Positions 37,304 to 46,738 of a DNA stretch of 64,000 nucleotides are shown here, one piece after another. The notes beneath the pieces were generated by a model. It was given only the letters and a program-made list of their open reading frames with translations, ran no database searches and had not been told where the DNA came from. The stretch spans positions 124,001 through 188,000 of the forward strand of contig NZ_JXTJ01000006.1 in assembly GCF_001509835.1 (NCBI RefSeq), read 5' to 3'. Every line of letters begins with the position of its first letter. Within the stretch, counting starts at the first letter, position 1. Made by a program: the position numbers and the translations under genes. The stretch is from Allobosea sp. WAO (GTDB lineage Bacteria; Pseudomonadota; Alphaproteobacteria; Rhizobiales; Beijerinckiaceae).

Positions 37304-37390
37304 TCGTCACTGCGAGTGCGGCGAAGCAATCCGGGATTGCGCCTTGTCCCCTTGGCTTGCCTCGCCGACTGAAGTCTCCTCGCAAGGACG
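37304..37390. repeat. Intergenic inverted repeat
   Basis: CGTCACTGCGAG (37304-37315) and CTCGCAAGGACG (37379-37390) are imperfect inverted repeats (10 of 12) enclosing AGCAATCCGGGATTGC-type inner sequence. This resembles the CGTCATTGCGAGC...GAAGCAATCC intergenic elements common in alphaproteobacteria. It fills most of the gap between the oxoprolinase and SDR genes. Confidence 0.6.
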
Positions 37391-37411
37391 CTGGCGCCAA
37401 GGAGACCGAGC

Positions 37412-38107
37412 ATGTCGCAGACCTGGATGATAACCGGCGCCAATCGCGGCATCGGCCTCGCGCTGACGATGGAGTTGCTGCGGCGGGGCGATCATGTGAT
37501 CGCCGCGGCGCGCGATCCCTGGGGCGGGGCGCTGGCCGAGCTCGCGGGCGTGCATGTCGGGGAATTGACGCCGCTCGAGCTCGACGTAACCTCCGACGAG
37601 AGCGTCGCCGCTGCCAAGCGGGCGCTGGCCGGGCGGCCGCTCGATGTCCTCGTCAACAATGCCGGGCTCTATGGCCCGCGCGACCGCCAGTCGGCCTTCG
37701 AAATGGATTTCGATGCCTGGCGCGAGGTCTTCGAGGTCAATGTCTACGCGCCCTTGCGGGTGGCGCAGGCCTTCCTGCCCAATATCGAGGCGGGTAGCGG
37801 ACGGAAGATCGCGACGATCTCCAGCCGGATGGGCTCGCTCGGCGGCAACCCGTCCGGCGCAATCGCCTACCGATCCTCGAAGACCGCGGTGAACATGGTG
37901 ATGGTCGCCTTCGGCAATGCGGTGCGTGCCAGCGAGATCGCCGTGCTGCTGTTCCATCCCGGCTGGGTGCAGACCGATATGGGCGGCGGCGGGGCCGATA
38001 TCCCGGCGACTGAGAGCGCCGCCGGGCTGATCGAGACCATCGACGCCTCCGGCATGGCGGAAACCAACAGCTTCCGGACCTGGAAGGGCGAAACGATCCC
38101 TTGGTAG
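37412..38107 (+). CDS. SDR-family oxidoreductase
   Basis: 231 residues. WMITGANRGIGLALTMELL (nucleotide site), VLVNNAGLYGP, catalytic Ser/Tyr/Lys in ISSRMGSLGG and AYRSSKTAVNMV. The C-FABG-like family of carbonyl or sniffer-type reductases includes it; NADP(H) likely, substrate unknown. Stands alone between the repeat and the convergent LysE gene, 16 bases away. Confidence 0.92.
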   Translation: MSQTWMITGANRGIGLALTMELLRRGDHVIAAARDPWGGALAELAGVHVGELTPLELDVTSDESVAAAKRALAGRPLDVLVNNAGLYGPRDRQSAFEMDFDAWREVFEVNVYAPLRVAQAFLPNIEAGSGRKIATISSRMGSLGGNPSGAIAYRSSKTAVNMVMVAFGNAVRASEIAVLLFHPGWVQTDMGGGGADIPATESAAGLIETIDASGMAETNSFRTWKGETIPW

Positions 38108-38123
38108 GCGGGGCCGCTGGATC

Positions 38124-38741
38124 TCAGTTGCTGCGGGCCGAGGCGAGCCAGAGCCCGCCGCCGATCAGGAAGCCGCCGCTGAACTTCGAGAGCAGGCGCA
38201 CGCGCCGCTGCGACAGGAAGCGGCCGGCCCGGCCGGAGAGCACGGCATAGGCGCTGTCGCTGACCGCGGCGAACAGCATCGCAGTCGCGCCCATGATCGC
38301 GATCTGGGTCGCGTAGTCGCGGGTCGGGTCGAGGAACTGCGGAAAGAAGGCGCCGAAGAACAGCAGCGTCTTCGGGTTGCTGAGCGCGACCAGCACGCCC
38401 TGCAGGAAGAAGCCGCCGCGCGGCGGCAGTGCTGGCGTCGCGCCTTCGCTGCCGTTGCCGGCACTGCGGTACATCTTCCATCCCAGCCAGATCAGATAGG
38501 CCGCGCCTGCCAGCCGGACCCAGTCGAACCAGTGGCCCATGGCGGCGATGACCGAGCTGAGGCCGATGCCGACGATTGCGATCATGATCACGAGCCCGGC
38601 CTGCGTTCCTGCCATGTTCAGAAGCCCGGCGCGGCTACCATGCTTCAGACTGTTGGCGATGATCAGCGTCACGGTCGGTCCAGGCACGATGACGATGACG
38701 ACGCAGGCGACGAGATAGGCGGCGAAGAGTTCGAGTGACAT
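38124..38741 (-). CDS. LysE/RhtB-family amino acid exporter
   Basis: 205 residues, about six membrane helices. VIVPGPTVTLIIANSLKHG is the RhtB/LysE signature and SNPKTLLFFGAFFPQFLD the central motif. It exports amino acids or derivatives such as homoserine or threonine; specificity cannot be assigned. Divergent from the GNAT gene across 94 bases. Confidence 0.93.
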   Translation of the reverse strand: MSLELFAAYLVACVVIVIVPGPTVTLIIANSLKHGSRAGLLNMAGTQAGLVIMIAIVGIGLSSVIAAMGHWFDWVRLAGAAYLIWLGWKMYRSAGNGSEGATPALPPRGGFFLQGVLVALSNPKTLLFFGAFFPQFLDPTRDYATQIAIMGATAMLFAAVSDSAYAVLSGRAGRFLSQRRVRLLSKFSGGFLIGGGLWLASARSN

Positions 38742-38835
38742 GGGTGAAGCCTCCCGAGGCTTGGCGGCCGCCTTGGAGGCGACGCTTCATTCCTCGCCTG
38801 TTTGCGGAAGCCTGTCGAGGGAGGGGAGAAGACGC

Positions 38836-39420
38836 GTGGCGAGCACCGGGTTTCACGTCGTCCCGCTCACGCCGGAGCACTGGCCGGCGCTGGAGGATCT
38901 CTTCGGCCCGCACGGGCCCTGCTATGGCTGCTGGTGCAACCATTTCCGCATGCCGCCCAAGCTTCGGAAGCCGCTTCTCGGCGAGGGCGCGCGGCGGCTG
39001 TTCGAGCAACGGGTGAAGCAGGGGCCGCCGCCGGGCGTGCTCGCCTTCGCCGGCGAGGTTGCGGTCGGCTGGCTGCAGATCGGCCCGCGCGCGCATGTGC
39101 CCGAATGGAACAATCCACGTCGCGCCTCGACGCCGCTGGCGGACGCGCCGGCGCAGGACGAGCGCAACTGGGCGGCATCCTGCTTCTTCGTGCGCAAGGG
39201 CTTTCGCGGCCGGGGCGTCACCGCCGCGCTGCTCGACGGCGGCGTCGACTTTGCGCGCCGCAGCGGCGCCCGGCTGGTCGAAGCCGCACCGATGGCGAAC
39301 GATACGAAGCGCAGCGGCGAGGGGCTCTATGTCGGGCCGGAAAGCGTCTTTCGACGCGTCGGCTTCGTCGAGGTCGCACGCCACAAGGAAGGCCGGCCGC
39401 TGCTGCGGCTGGTGCTCTAG
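38836..39420 (+). CDS. GNAT-family N-acetyltransferase
   Basis: 194 residues from GTG 38836 (AGGGGAG lies just upstream). The acetyl-CoA site is SCFFVRKGFRGRGVTAALLDGG, and the C-terminal strand VGPESVFRRVGFVEVARHKEG is typical. A cysteine-rich N-terminal motif (GPCYGCWCNHFRMPP) marks a subfamily of unknown substrate. The frame opens earlier at 38740 but overlaps the LysE promoter and has no homology. Confidence 0.88.
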   Translation: MASTGFHVVPLTPEHWPALEDLFGPHGPCYGCWCNHFRMPPKLRKPLLGEGARRLFEQRVKQGPPPGVLAFAGEVAVGWLQIGPRAHVPEWNNPRRASTPLADAPAQDERNWAASCFFVRKGFRGRGVTAALLDGGVDFARRSGARLVEAAPMANDTKRSGEGLYVGPESVFRRVGFVEVARHKEGRPLLRLVL

Positions 39421-39507
39421 CTGCGCTGCCCGCGCGGCCGGCCCCGATGGACCTGGGCATAGCGCTCGCCTAATCCTTGCTTGTTCGAGATTTGCGAGGA
39501 AACGCTC

Positions 39508-40311
39508 ATGATCCGCATCACGCTTGCCGGCTGCATCGGCTGGGTCGGCAAGGCGCTCGTCGCCGCGATCATGGCCGCACCCGATCTTGAACTGGTCGCC
39601 GGTGTTTCGCGGCAGGCGGCAGGGCGCGATCTCGGCGAGGCGGCCGATCTTCCCGCTAACGGGCTGCCGGTCTTCGCGACGGTCGCGGAGGCGCTGAGCG
39701 CGCCGAGCGATGTGCTGATCGATTACACCAAGCCGGGCAGTGTTAAGGGCAATGTGCTTGCAGCGATCGCCGCGGGGCGTCATGTCGTGGTCGGTACCTC
39801 CGGCATGTCCGGCGAGGACTATGCCGAGATCGAGCAAGCCGCGCGCGTTGCCGGGGTCGGGGTGCTCGCCGCCGGCAATTTCTCGATCACCGCGACACTG
39901 CTACGGCGCTTCGCCCGCGAGGCGGTGAAATACGTGCCGGATGTCGAGATCATCGACTATGCCTCGCCTTCCAAGCCCGACACACCCTCGGGCACGGGTT
40001 TCGAACTGGCAGAGACGCTCGCAGCCGAGCGCATGGCCGCGACCTCGCTGCCGGTCGCCGAACTCGGGGGCGTGCGCGAGACGCGCGGCGGCGCGATCGG
40101 CGCGCCGCATCCGGTGCAGGTGCATTCGCTGCGCATGCCCGGCTTCGTGCTCTCCTGCGAGGCGGTGTTCGGCCTCGCCGATGAGCGGCTGGTGATCCGG
40201 CATGATGCCGGTACTTCGGCGGCGCCCTATGTCGGCGGCACCTTGCTGGCGGCGCGTCGCGTCGGCGAGAAAATCGGCCTGCGCCGTGGGCTCGACAGCC
40301 TGATGGCATGA
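39508..40311 (+). CDS. DapB-family dihydrodipicolinate reductase-like protein lacking catalytic histidines
   Basis: 267 residues from ATG 39508. DapB architecture is clear: nucleotide site ITLAGCIGWVGKAL (altered G-x2-G-R-x-G), DVLIDYTKPGSVKGNV, VVGTSGMS, and the central EIIDYASPSKPDTPSGTGFEL. In E. coli DapB the last block carries HHRHK before DAPSGT; here it is YASPSK, so the His159/His160 pair is absent while the Lys and PSGT are kept. It is therefore probably a paralogue with a different reaction rather than the lysine-pathway enzyme. No lysine genes adjoin. Confidence 0.85.
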   Translation: MIRITLAGCIGWVGKALVAAIMAAPDLELVAGVSRQAAGRDLGEAADLPANGLPVFATVAEALSAPSDVLIDYTKPGSVKGNVLAAIAAGRHVVVGTSGMSGEDYAEIEQAARVAGVGVLAAGNFSITATLLRRFAREAVKYVPDVEIIDYASPSKPDTPSGTGFELAETLAAERMAATSLPVAELGGVRETRGGAIGAPHPVQVHSLRMPGFVLSCEAVFGLADERLVIRHDAGTSAAPYVGGTLLAARRVGEKIGLRRGLDSLMA

Positions 40312-40433
40312 ACTGCCGCGGATCACGCGATTTTTAGAAAAATATCGTTCTTTCAAATACTTAGTTGGCTTCATTAAGGATCTGTTCGTTCGCGGCTGCG
40401 AGAAGAGCCGCATCGGCGATGCGGTGAGGCGAG

Positions 40434-42110
40434 ATGCGGCGGTTCGGTTTGACGGCGAAGATCACCTTGCTCTTCGCCCTGTTCGGAATCGCGGCGGCAC
40501 TGGGACTGGCGAGCGCGCTGGGCGGCCTCGCCTCGGTGCATCAGATCGATCGCGAGGCCTTCAACGGCCTCCAGCTCGCCAATCGCGCCTCGCTGCTGTC
40601 GAGCCGGGTGGCGCAGGCCTCCCTGCTCAGCCGTTTCGACGAGGGGGCCGGTCCGAAACAGGTCGAGGAAGCCATCGATGCGCTCGACGCGGCCGTCGAG
40701 CTCGTCGATGCTGCCCGTGCCAGCCTGATCTCGGCCCTGCCGCCTGCGCTGCTGCAGGCCCATCCGACGCTCGATGCGCGCATCCGCACCTTCATCGACT
40801 TCCAGCGGGATATCGTCGACATCGGTCGGCGCGTCTCGGCCAAGGCTGCGCTGATCGAGGCCTCGGCGGAAGCGGCGAGAGAGAATGTCCGCGAGATCAT
40901 CAGTGTCACCGCGACGATCCGCGATGATCTCGACCGGCAGGCTGGGCAGGCGGCCTCGCGCGCCGAGGCGCTGGCACAGCAGGTCAGGCAGCGGGTGATC
41001 CTGATCGCCGTCGGCCTGCTGCTCGGCGGCGGCGCGCTCGCCATCGCCCTGCTGCGCGCCCATCTGACCCGGCCGCTGCGCGAGCTGATGGCGGCGATCG
41101 ACGCCACCATGGCCAGCGACCATGTCATCGAGGTGCCGCATCGGCGCCGGCGCGACGAGATCGGCGAGCTCGCCCGCACCGTGCGGACGCTGAGCGAGGC
41201 GCGCGCCACGCTGGTGACGCGCGATGCCGAGGCGGAGCAGGCGCAGGCGCATCAGGCGCGCCGCACAGACGAGCTGCACCGGATCGCCGAGGAGTTCGAG
41301 ACACGGATTGGGCGTCTGCTCGCCGATATCGCCGGGTTGAGCGAAGGCCTGCGGGCGGCGCTCGGCGATTCCGCCGTCCAGGCCGAGCAGATCTCGCAGA
41401 GCGGCGGTGCCGCTGCCGGGGCAGTGATCGACGCGGCGGAGGAGGCGAACCGAATCTCCGATGCCGCCCTGCGCCTCGAGGATGTGGTCGAGCAGATCAA
41501 CCACGAGGTCCGGCGCGTCTCGCAGACCGCGACCGAAGCGACGCGCGATGCTGCCGGCACGGCGAGCCTGGTCGGCCGGCTGACCGACAATGCCGGGCAG
41601 ATCCGCGATGTCGTCGCCCTGATCGAGGCGATCGCGCGCCAGACCAACCTCCTGGCGCTGAACGCAACGATCGAGGCGGCGCGGGCCGGCGCGCATGGCC
41701 GCGGCTTCGCGGTGGTCGCGGGCGAGGTCAAGGCGCTGGCGGCGCAGACGGCGGACGCCACGGCGCAGGTCGCGGCGCGCATCGCGGCCGTCGACGAGGC
41801 CTTGTCGCAGGCGGCGACCGCGATCTCCGGCATCGTCACGCGCGTCGGCGCCGTCGAGCAGACCAGCACGGAGATTTCCAGCATGGTCGCCTCGCATAGC
41901 GGCCTGCTGCAGAATCTCGGCGAGACCATCGCCCGCATCTCGGAGGTGACGCGCGCCGGCGTCGAGGCGATGACGACGATCGTCGAAGCCAACTCGCTCA
42001 GTGTGAGCCGCGCCGAGCAGGGCGCGAGCGGCGCGAAGCTCTTGGACGAGCGCATCGGCTCGCTGCAGGTCGAGGCGAACCAGTTCGCACGGCGCCTGCG
42101 CTCTGCGTGA
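40434..42110 (+). CDS. Methyl-accepting chemotaxis protein
   Basis: 558 residues. Membrane helix 1 at about 9-33, a helical periplasmic sensor of about 150 residues (four-helix-bundle type), helix 2 at 188-208, HAMP ([15 protein letters not shown]), and a cytoplasmic signalling domain with the tip [20 protein letters not shown] and [18 protein letters not shown]. No C-terminal pentapeptide tether, unlike the receptor at 634-2622. Ligand unknown. Stands alone, 69 bases before the helicase. Confidence 0.94.
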   Translation: MRRFGLTAKITLLFALFGIAAALGLASALGGLASVHQIDREAFNGLQLANRASLLSSRVAQASLLSRFDEGAGPKQVEEAIDALDAAVELVDAARASLISALPPALLQAHPTLDARIRTFIDFQRDIVDIGRRVSAKAALIEASAEAARENVREIISVTATIRDDLDRQAGQAASRAEALAQQVRQRVILIAVGLLLGGGALAIALLRAHLTRPLRELMAAIDATMASDHVIEVPHRRRRDEIGELARTVRTLSEARATLVTRDAEAEQAQAHQARRTDELHRIAEEFETRIGRLLADIAGLSEGLRAALGDSAVQAEQISQSGGAAAGAVIDAAEEANRISDAALRLEDVVEQINHEVRRVSQTATEATRDAAGTASLVGRLTDNAGQIRDVVALIEAIARQTNLLALNATIEAARAGAHGRGFAVVAGEVKALAAQTADATAQVAARIAAVDEALSQAATAISGIVTRVGAVEQTSTEISSMVASHSGLLQNLGETIARISEVTRAGVEAMTTIVEANSLSVSRAEQGASGAKLLDERIGSLQVEANQFARRLRSA

Positions 42111-42179
42111 TCGGCACTTGCCGGAAGCCTGCGACTCGCGGCCATTGGGCGCCATGTCCGCAATAGAACGCCCCTCATC

Positions 42180-43271
42180 ATGAACTGGTCGCCGCAACAG
42201 GACGATGCGCTCCGTGCCGTCGCCGATTGGCTGAAGAGTGGCTCGCCGCAGCTCTTCCGCCTGTTCGGTTATGCCGGGACCGGCAAGACGACGCTCGCCC
42301 GGCACATCGCCGAGGATGTCGAGGGCACGGTCGTTTTCGCCGCCTTCACCGGCAAGGCGGCGCTCGTGCTGCGCAACAAGGGTTGCGAGGGCGCGCAGAC
42401 GATCCACTCGCTGATCTACCGCTCGCGCGGCGTCGACGAGGAAAGCCCGACCTTCGTGCTCAACCGCGAAAGCGTTGCGGCCAAGGCCAAGCTGATCATC
42501 ATCGACGAATGCTCGATGGTCGACGAGGAGCTCGGCCGCGACCTGCTCTCCTTCGGAACACCGGTGCTGGTGCTGGGCGATCCGGCGCAGCTGCCGCCGG
42601 TCAAGGGTGGAGGCTTCTTCACCGAGGCCGAGCCCGACATCATGCTGACCGAGGTGCATCGGCAGGCCGCCGACAATCCGATCGTGCGGATGTCGATGAT
42701 CGTGCGCGAGGGCGGGCGGCTCGAGGTCGGCGAATACGGCGAAAGCCGCGTGATCAGGCGCGACGCGATCACGCCCGAGATCGTGCTCGCGGCCGGGCAG
42801 GTGCTCGTCGGCCTGAACAAGACCCGCCGGAACTACAATGCGCGGATGCGGCAATTGATGGGCCACAGCTCGAACGTGCCGGTCGTCGGCGAGAAGCTGG
42901 TCTGCCTGCGCAACGACAAGAGCAAGGGCCTGCTCAATGGCGGCGCCTGGATCGTGCAGGAGCTGAAGACCTCGAAGAAGGGGCTCGTCACCATGCGCGT
43001 GACGCCAGAGGACGACACCGGCGGCAAGCCGGTGAAGGTCTCGGTGCTGCCGAACTTCTTCGACGGTACCGAGGAAGAGGTGCCCTGGGAGCTGCGGCGC
43101 CACACCGACGAATTCACCTTCGGCTACGCGCTCACGGTCCACAAGGCGCAGGGCTCGCAATGGGACGACGTCGTGCTGTTCGACGAGGCCTTCGCCTTCC
43201 GCGAGCACCGGGCGCGCTGGCTCTATACCGGCCTGACGCGCGCCGCCGAGACGATCACCGTGGTTGTTTAG
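42180..43271 (+). CDS. RecD-like superfamily 1 ATP-dependent helicase
   Basis: 363 residues. Walker A LFGYAGTGKTTLARHIA, motif II LIIIDECSMVDEEL, motif III VLVLGDPAQLPPVKG, and the UvrD_C_2/RecD motifs V-VI (FGYALTVHKAQGSQWDDVVL, WLYTGLTRAAETITVVV). It is much shorter than RecD or RecD2 and lacks their N-terminal domains, like the stand-alone AAA_30/viral-type helicases in phage and some Hyphomicrobiales chromosomes. Its last 60 bases are repeated 1486 bases downstream. Confidence 0.92.
   Translation: MNWSPQQDDALRAVADWLKSGSPQLFRLFGYAGTGKTTLARHIAEDVEGTVVFAAFTGKAALVLRNKGCEGAQTIHSLIYRSRGVDEESPTFVLNRESVAAKAKLIIIDECSMVDEELGRDLLSFGTPVLVLGDPAQLPPVKGGGFFTEAEPDIMLTEVHRQAADNPIVRMSMIVREGGRLEVGEYGESRVIRRDAITPEIVLAAGQVLVGLNKTRRNYNARMRQLMGHSSNVPVVGEKLVCLRNDKSKGLLNGGAWIVQELKTSKKGLVTMRVTPEDDTGGKPVKVSVLPNFFDGTEEEVPWELRRHTDEFTFGYALTVHKAQGSQWDDVVLFDEAFAFREHRARWLYTGLTRAAETITVVV
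43212..43271. repeat. Left copy of direct repeat (helicase 3' end)
   Basis: Bases 43212-43254 are identical to 44698-44740, and the remaining 17 bases up to the TAG match at 12 positions. Both copies end in TAG in the helicase frame. Confidence 0.92.
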
Positions 43272-43338
43272 GCAATCCGCTTTGGTTACGGGAGGGCTGC
43301 AAGCGCAGCAGCAACATGAAGTTCGTTGGTCACAGGCA

Positions 43339-44574
43339 TCACACGTCGCCCCTCGTGCCTTCGAGATAAAATTCGACGATGTCGAAGAAATACTCGTCTC
43401 GCTCGATGAAGCGAACGACCTTGTTTGCGAGCCTAGGCGAGGCTCCGATAATCCGATCTCTGTCAACCAAGTGTAGAGCTGGGCTCTCGTTCCAGGCTCG
43501 AACTGATTCCCAGTGCTGCTTCGTAGGGCTCGGCGTGGAATCTGGAACAGATGGGGCAATGTAACAGTAGGCTAGCCCGCGGGTCAGGCCGTTTTGGAAG
43601 TCGACTTTTTGGCCGATAAACTTGGGAAGGCCGCGAATGTATTCAGGCCAATCCTTTACGTGCGCCGGCATCTTTAGGCCAGTGTTGTTGTCCGAATAGA
43701 CCGGGTAATAAGACGGTCCCCATCGATTGATGCTGCGGGTCTGCGGCGGCCCAATCTGGCCACCACCTGTGTTCCGCGCAACGCCCCTGTTGGCCGGCGA
43801 CTCGCCGCTATCGGCCCAGCCCAGTCGGCCCCGGAATGGGCCACCGATGTCGCGTTGCCGCTCGGCATCCCACAAGGCCGCGGCAAAGGCCGGTGTCGGA
43901 CCAGGGTCCCAATAGCGCGGGTGGTCTGCGGGCCACGCCTGATGCACCAGATCGCGGGCCACTTCGGGGATGCGATAGCGCGCGTAAGCGTGGCAACGAT
44001 ATCCCATGACGGACCGCCAGGAGGCCTGGTTGGCCAGATTCGTTTGCTCCTTGCGGAACGTATCGAACTCCTGGCGTGTCGCGGCGGCGATCGTCGCCCG
44101 CTCGAAGCGCAGCTCCGAGAGTGAGCTGGCATATGCGTCTACCGACATATAGGCCGTGCCAAAGGCAAGCGTGTCGGCGTCATCATAGACCACCATCACC
44201 GGCAGCAGGTCGTCCGGGATCCAGCCTTCCTTGATGTAGCGCCCGCCACAGGCATCCGGCGGGCGTACCACCAGGCCCTTGTTGTCCGGCATGCGCTTGC
44301 CGAACACGACCGGCACCATGCCGACCTCGACGCTGCTGCTGCCATCCTTGTAGCCGGTGCGCCTGATATTGCAGCCGACGACGATGTCGAAGTCGACCGG
44401 CTCGCCCTTATAGGTAACCTTTACCTCCAAACGGAAATAGGTGCCGGTGTCGGGGCTGATCGACTGGGTGAAGCTCCAGCGTCCGCGCAGGAGCTGTCCC
44501 CACTCGCTGCTCCATCCCCAGATCGCCGCGAGCGCGACGACAACGCCAAACAGAATGCGGGCAGGCGTGTTCAT
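43339..44574 (-). CDS. Membrane-anchored protein of unknown function in the insertion
   Basis: 411 residues from ATG 44574 (MNTPARILFGVVVALAAIWGW): one N-terminal membrane helix, then a large domain rich in Trp, Tyr and Pro (RGRWSFTQSISPDTGTYF, DFDIVVGCNIRRTGYK, RWGPSYYPVYSDNNTGL). The family is not recognised. No purine-rich ribosome site precedes the ATG; the sequence just before is pyrimidine-rich, so expression may be weak or the start different. Codon use is less GC-biased than the neighbours, supporting acquisition. A role is unknown. Confidence 0.7.
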   Translation of the reverse strand: MNTPARILFGVVVALAAIWGWSSEWGQLLRGRWSFTQSISPDTGTYFRLEVKVTYKGEPVDFDIVVGCNIRRTGYKDGSSSVEVGMVPVVFGKRMPDNKGLVVRPPDACGGRYIKEGWIPDDLLPVMVVYDDADTLAFGTAYMSVDAYASSLSELRFERATIAAATRQEFDTFRKEQTNLANQASWRSVMGYRCHAYARYRIPEVARDLVHQAWPADHPRYWDPGPTPAFAAALWDAERQRDIGGPFRGRLGWADSGESPANRGVARNTGGGQIGPPQTRSINRWGPSYYPVYSDNNTGLKMPAHVKDWPEYIRGLPKFIGQKVDFQNGLTRGLAYCYIAPSVPDSTPSPTKQHWESVRAWNESPALHLVDRDRIIGASPRLANKVVRFIERDEYFFDIVEFYLEGTRGDV

Positions 44575-44697
44575 AGGGGAGACAGGCCCGCCACTTTGCT
44601 TCCAGCAATCTTGCAACTTCGGCGGGAAAGTGTGCGACCAGGGAGGCGAAAACAACATGATCTCAGCAACGAGGTTGAGATTCTCCCAACGCCATTC

Positions 44698-44757
44698 GCG
44701 CGCTGGCTCTATACCGGCCTGACGCGCGCCGCCGAGACGAACACGATGGTGGTCTAG
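44698..44757. repeat. Right copy of direct repeat (helicase 3' end)
   Basis: Second copy of the helicase 3' end; it would encode WLYTGLTRAAETNTMVV and a TAG but has no upstream helicase sequence. It borders the gntR gene, so this may be the ancestral downstream junction. Confidence 0.9.
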
Positions 44758-44769
44758 CAGCTGTTGCGT

Positions 44770-45471
44770 TCAGGCGCGGCCGGCGTCGCCCTCCTGCCGG
44801 CGCAGCGCCTTCAGCCGGCTGATCAGGTGGCGGGCGCCCATCAGGATGTGCTGCTCCAGATGCGCGCTGGCGCGGGCGACGTCGCCCTGCCGGCAAAGGT
44901 CGAGCAGGACCTGATGCTCGCGGTTCATCTTCTCGCGCGAACCGGTCAGCCTGATCGGCAGCGGGAAGTGACGATAGGCGTTGAGATAGAGCTTGCGCAC
45001 CAGCGCCAGGGTCTGGGGGCGGTTGGCCGGTTCGTAGAGCGTCGCGTGGAAATCCCAGTTCAGGTTTGACCAGAGCTCGTCGCGCCGATCCTCAACCATC
45101 TGGGCGAGCAGGGCCTCGGCCTTGCGATAGCGCTGCTCCGCGAGCAGCGGCATGGACTGCTCGAGCAGCCAGGTCTCGAGCCGGGCCCGGATCTCGTAGA
45201 CCTCCTCGAGATCGTCGATCGACAGGCTGGAGACGACTGCGCCCTTGTGGGACTGCATGGTCACCAGCCCCTCGGCCTCGAGCTGGTGCAGCGCCTCGCG
45301 GATCGGGACGCGGCTGACGCCGAACTCGGCCGCCAGCTTCTCCTGTCGCAGCAATGTCGCCTCCGGCAAGGCTCCGGACAGGATCTGCTCGCGCAAGAGA
45401 TCGACGACGCGGCCGGTTGTCGTGACGCGGTGCAGCGTCATGGTCTTCTCGGGGCTGGTCGCGGTTGTCAT
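44770..45471 (-). CDS. GntR-family regulator, FCD subfamily
   Basis: 233 residues. Winged helix RVVDLLREQILSGALPEATL and EKLAAEFGVSRVPIREALHQLE, then an all-helical FCD ligand/metal domain (EVYEIRARLETWLLEQSMP, NLNWDFHATLYEPANRP, REHQVLLDLCRQGD). FCD members sense carboxylates or amino acids. Divergent from the asparaginase-like gene across 238 bases, so it probably represses it. Confidence 0.94.
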   Translation of the reverse strand: MTTATSPEKTMTLHRVTTTGRVVDLLREQILSGALPEATLLRQEKLAAEFGVSRVPIREALHQLEAEGLVTMQSHKGAVVSSLSIDDLEEVYEIRARLETWLLEQSMPLLAEQRYRKAEALLAQMVEDRRDELWSNLNWDFHATLYEPANRPQTLALVRKLYLNAYRHFPLPIRLTGSREKMNREHQVLLDLCRQGDVARASAHLEQHILMGARHLISRLKALRRQEGDAGRA

Positions 45472-45709
45472 GGCCTGATTTCTGGATTCCCGGCCTCGGC
45501 GGCTTGCCTCCGTTCCTGCCGGAAAACCGGACTTCTTTCAATCCGGCGCCCCATGAACGCTCTATGGCGGACATTTTGGATCCTATGAATTATTGCGAAT
45601 GACGCCGTAGTAGAGCGCCGTTTCCTCAGATTGGCGCTGTTGCGAATGTCTTTTGCATCCGATACAGAAAAATTGGATTCAATATTCAATTCTTCTAAAG
45701 GCGCCTGAA

Positions 45710-46690
45710 ATGATCGCGATCAGCAACAATGAGGGGGCCAGCGGTATCGGTGCGACGGCACGGGAACTCCTCGGCGGCGCCAGGGCGCTGGACGCGATCG
45801 AGGCAGGCGTCCGGCTGGTCGAGGCCGATGAGAGCGTTCGGACGGTCGGGCGCGGTGGCTGGCCGAATCTGCTCGGCGAGGTCGAACTCGACGCGTCAGT
45901 CATGGATGGTTCCACGCTTCGCACGGGGGCGATCGGGGCGCTCGGCGGCTATCTGCATCCGATCAGTATCGCCCGTCAGGTGATGGAGCGGCTGCCACAT
46001 GTGCTTCTGGTCGGGGAGGGGGCACGGCGCTTCGCCGCCGAGATCGGTGCCGAGGCCGGGGAGCTTCTGATGCCGCATGCCCGCACCGCCTGGGCCCGCT
46101 GGTTCGCGGATGAGGTCGGCGTGGCCGATCGTGCCGCCTGGCCCGACGTGCCGATGGCCGAGCTCTGCAAGCAGGCGATCGACCCGGAGATCGGCCGCGA
46201 CACCACCGTCTTCCTGGCGCAGGACAAGGCTGGCCATATCGGCGCGGGGACGAGCACCTCCGGCTGGGGCTGGAAATATCCCGGCCGCCTCGGCGACAGC
46301 CCGATCATCGGGGCCGGCTCCTATGCCGATACCCGCTATGGCGCCTGCGCCTGCACCGGCGTCGGCGAGATGAGCATCCGGGCCGGCACTGCCCGCGCCG
46401 TGGTGCTCTACATGAAGCTGGGCATGAGCGTGGAGGAGGCGGTCCATGAGGCCGTCGACGACATGCGCGCCCTGAAGGGCGGATTGATCGGCCGCGTCAC
46501 CATCCATGCGATCGACGCCGCCGGTGGTCACAAGGTCGTCGCCGTCAACGGCCTGCCGGAGAACCACTACTGGCTCTGGCGTGAAGGCGAGGCCGCGCCC
46601 GCCAGCCATCCGGCCGAGATCATCGCGATCAGCGACGACCCTGCACCCAAGCCCACCGCCCACCAGCGCTATGAGCGCCTGGGCCTCTGA
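45710..46690 (+). CDS. Asparaginase/glycosylasparaginase-like N-terminal nucleophile hydrolase
   Basis: 326 residues from ATG 45710. Ntn-hydrolase of the plant-type asparaginase/aspartylglucosaminidase family: N-terminal RTVGRGGWPNLLGEVELDAS, the nucleophile Thr in the block RDTTVFLAQDKAGHIGAGTS, substrate loop GRLGDSPIIGAGSYAD, and GVGEMSIRAGTA. It is expected to self-cleave before the Thr into alpha and beta chains and to hydrolyse beta-aspartyl or N-glycosyl-asparagine bonds. The downstream binding-protein gene suggests a linked uptake step. Confidence 0.92.
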   Translation: MIAISNNEGASGIGATARELLGGARALDAIEAGVRLVEADESVRTVGRGGWPNLLGEVELDASVMDGSTLRTGAIGALGGYLHPISIARQVMERLPHVLLVGEGARRFAAEIGAEAGELLMPHARTAWARWFADEVGVADRAAWPDVPMAELCKQAIDPEIGRDTTVFLAQDKAGHIGAGTSTSGWGWKYPGRLGDSPIIGAGSYADTRYGACACTGVGEMSIRAGTARAVVLYMKLGMSVEEAVHEAVDDMRALKGGLIGRVTIHAIDAAGGHKVVAVNGLPENHYWLWREGEAAPASHPAEIIAISDDPAPKPTAHQRYERLGL

Positions 46691-46738
46691 AAGCCGAATT
46701 CGGCTCGATCACCATCAACCGCAGGAGGAGGAAAGTTC

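Larger units (their letters stand above)
43272..44757. mobile_element. 1486-bp insertion regenerating the helicase 3' end
   Basis: The segment lies between two copies of the helicase end and carries one leftward gene (43339-44574). It is visibly less GC-rich than its neighbours. Insertion at the 3' end of a gene with regeneration of that end is typical of integrase-type elements, but no integrase is present, so this could be a decayed or satellite element. The mechanism is inferred. Confidence 0.5.

Noticed and set aside
40374..43559. A leftward open frame of about 1060 codons across the chemoreceptor and helicase genes
   Set aside because: It is antisense to two genes with strong homology, and its composition (Arg, Asp, Leu, Gly runs) is what GC-rich third positions give on the opposite strand.
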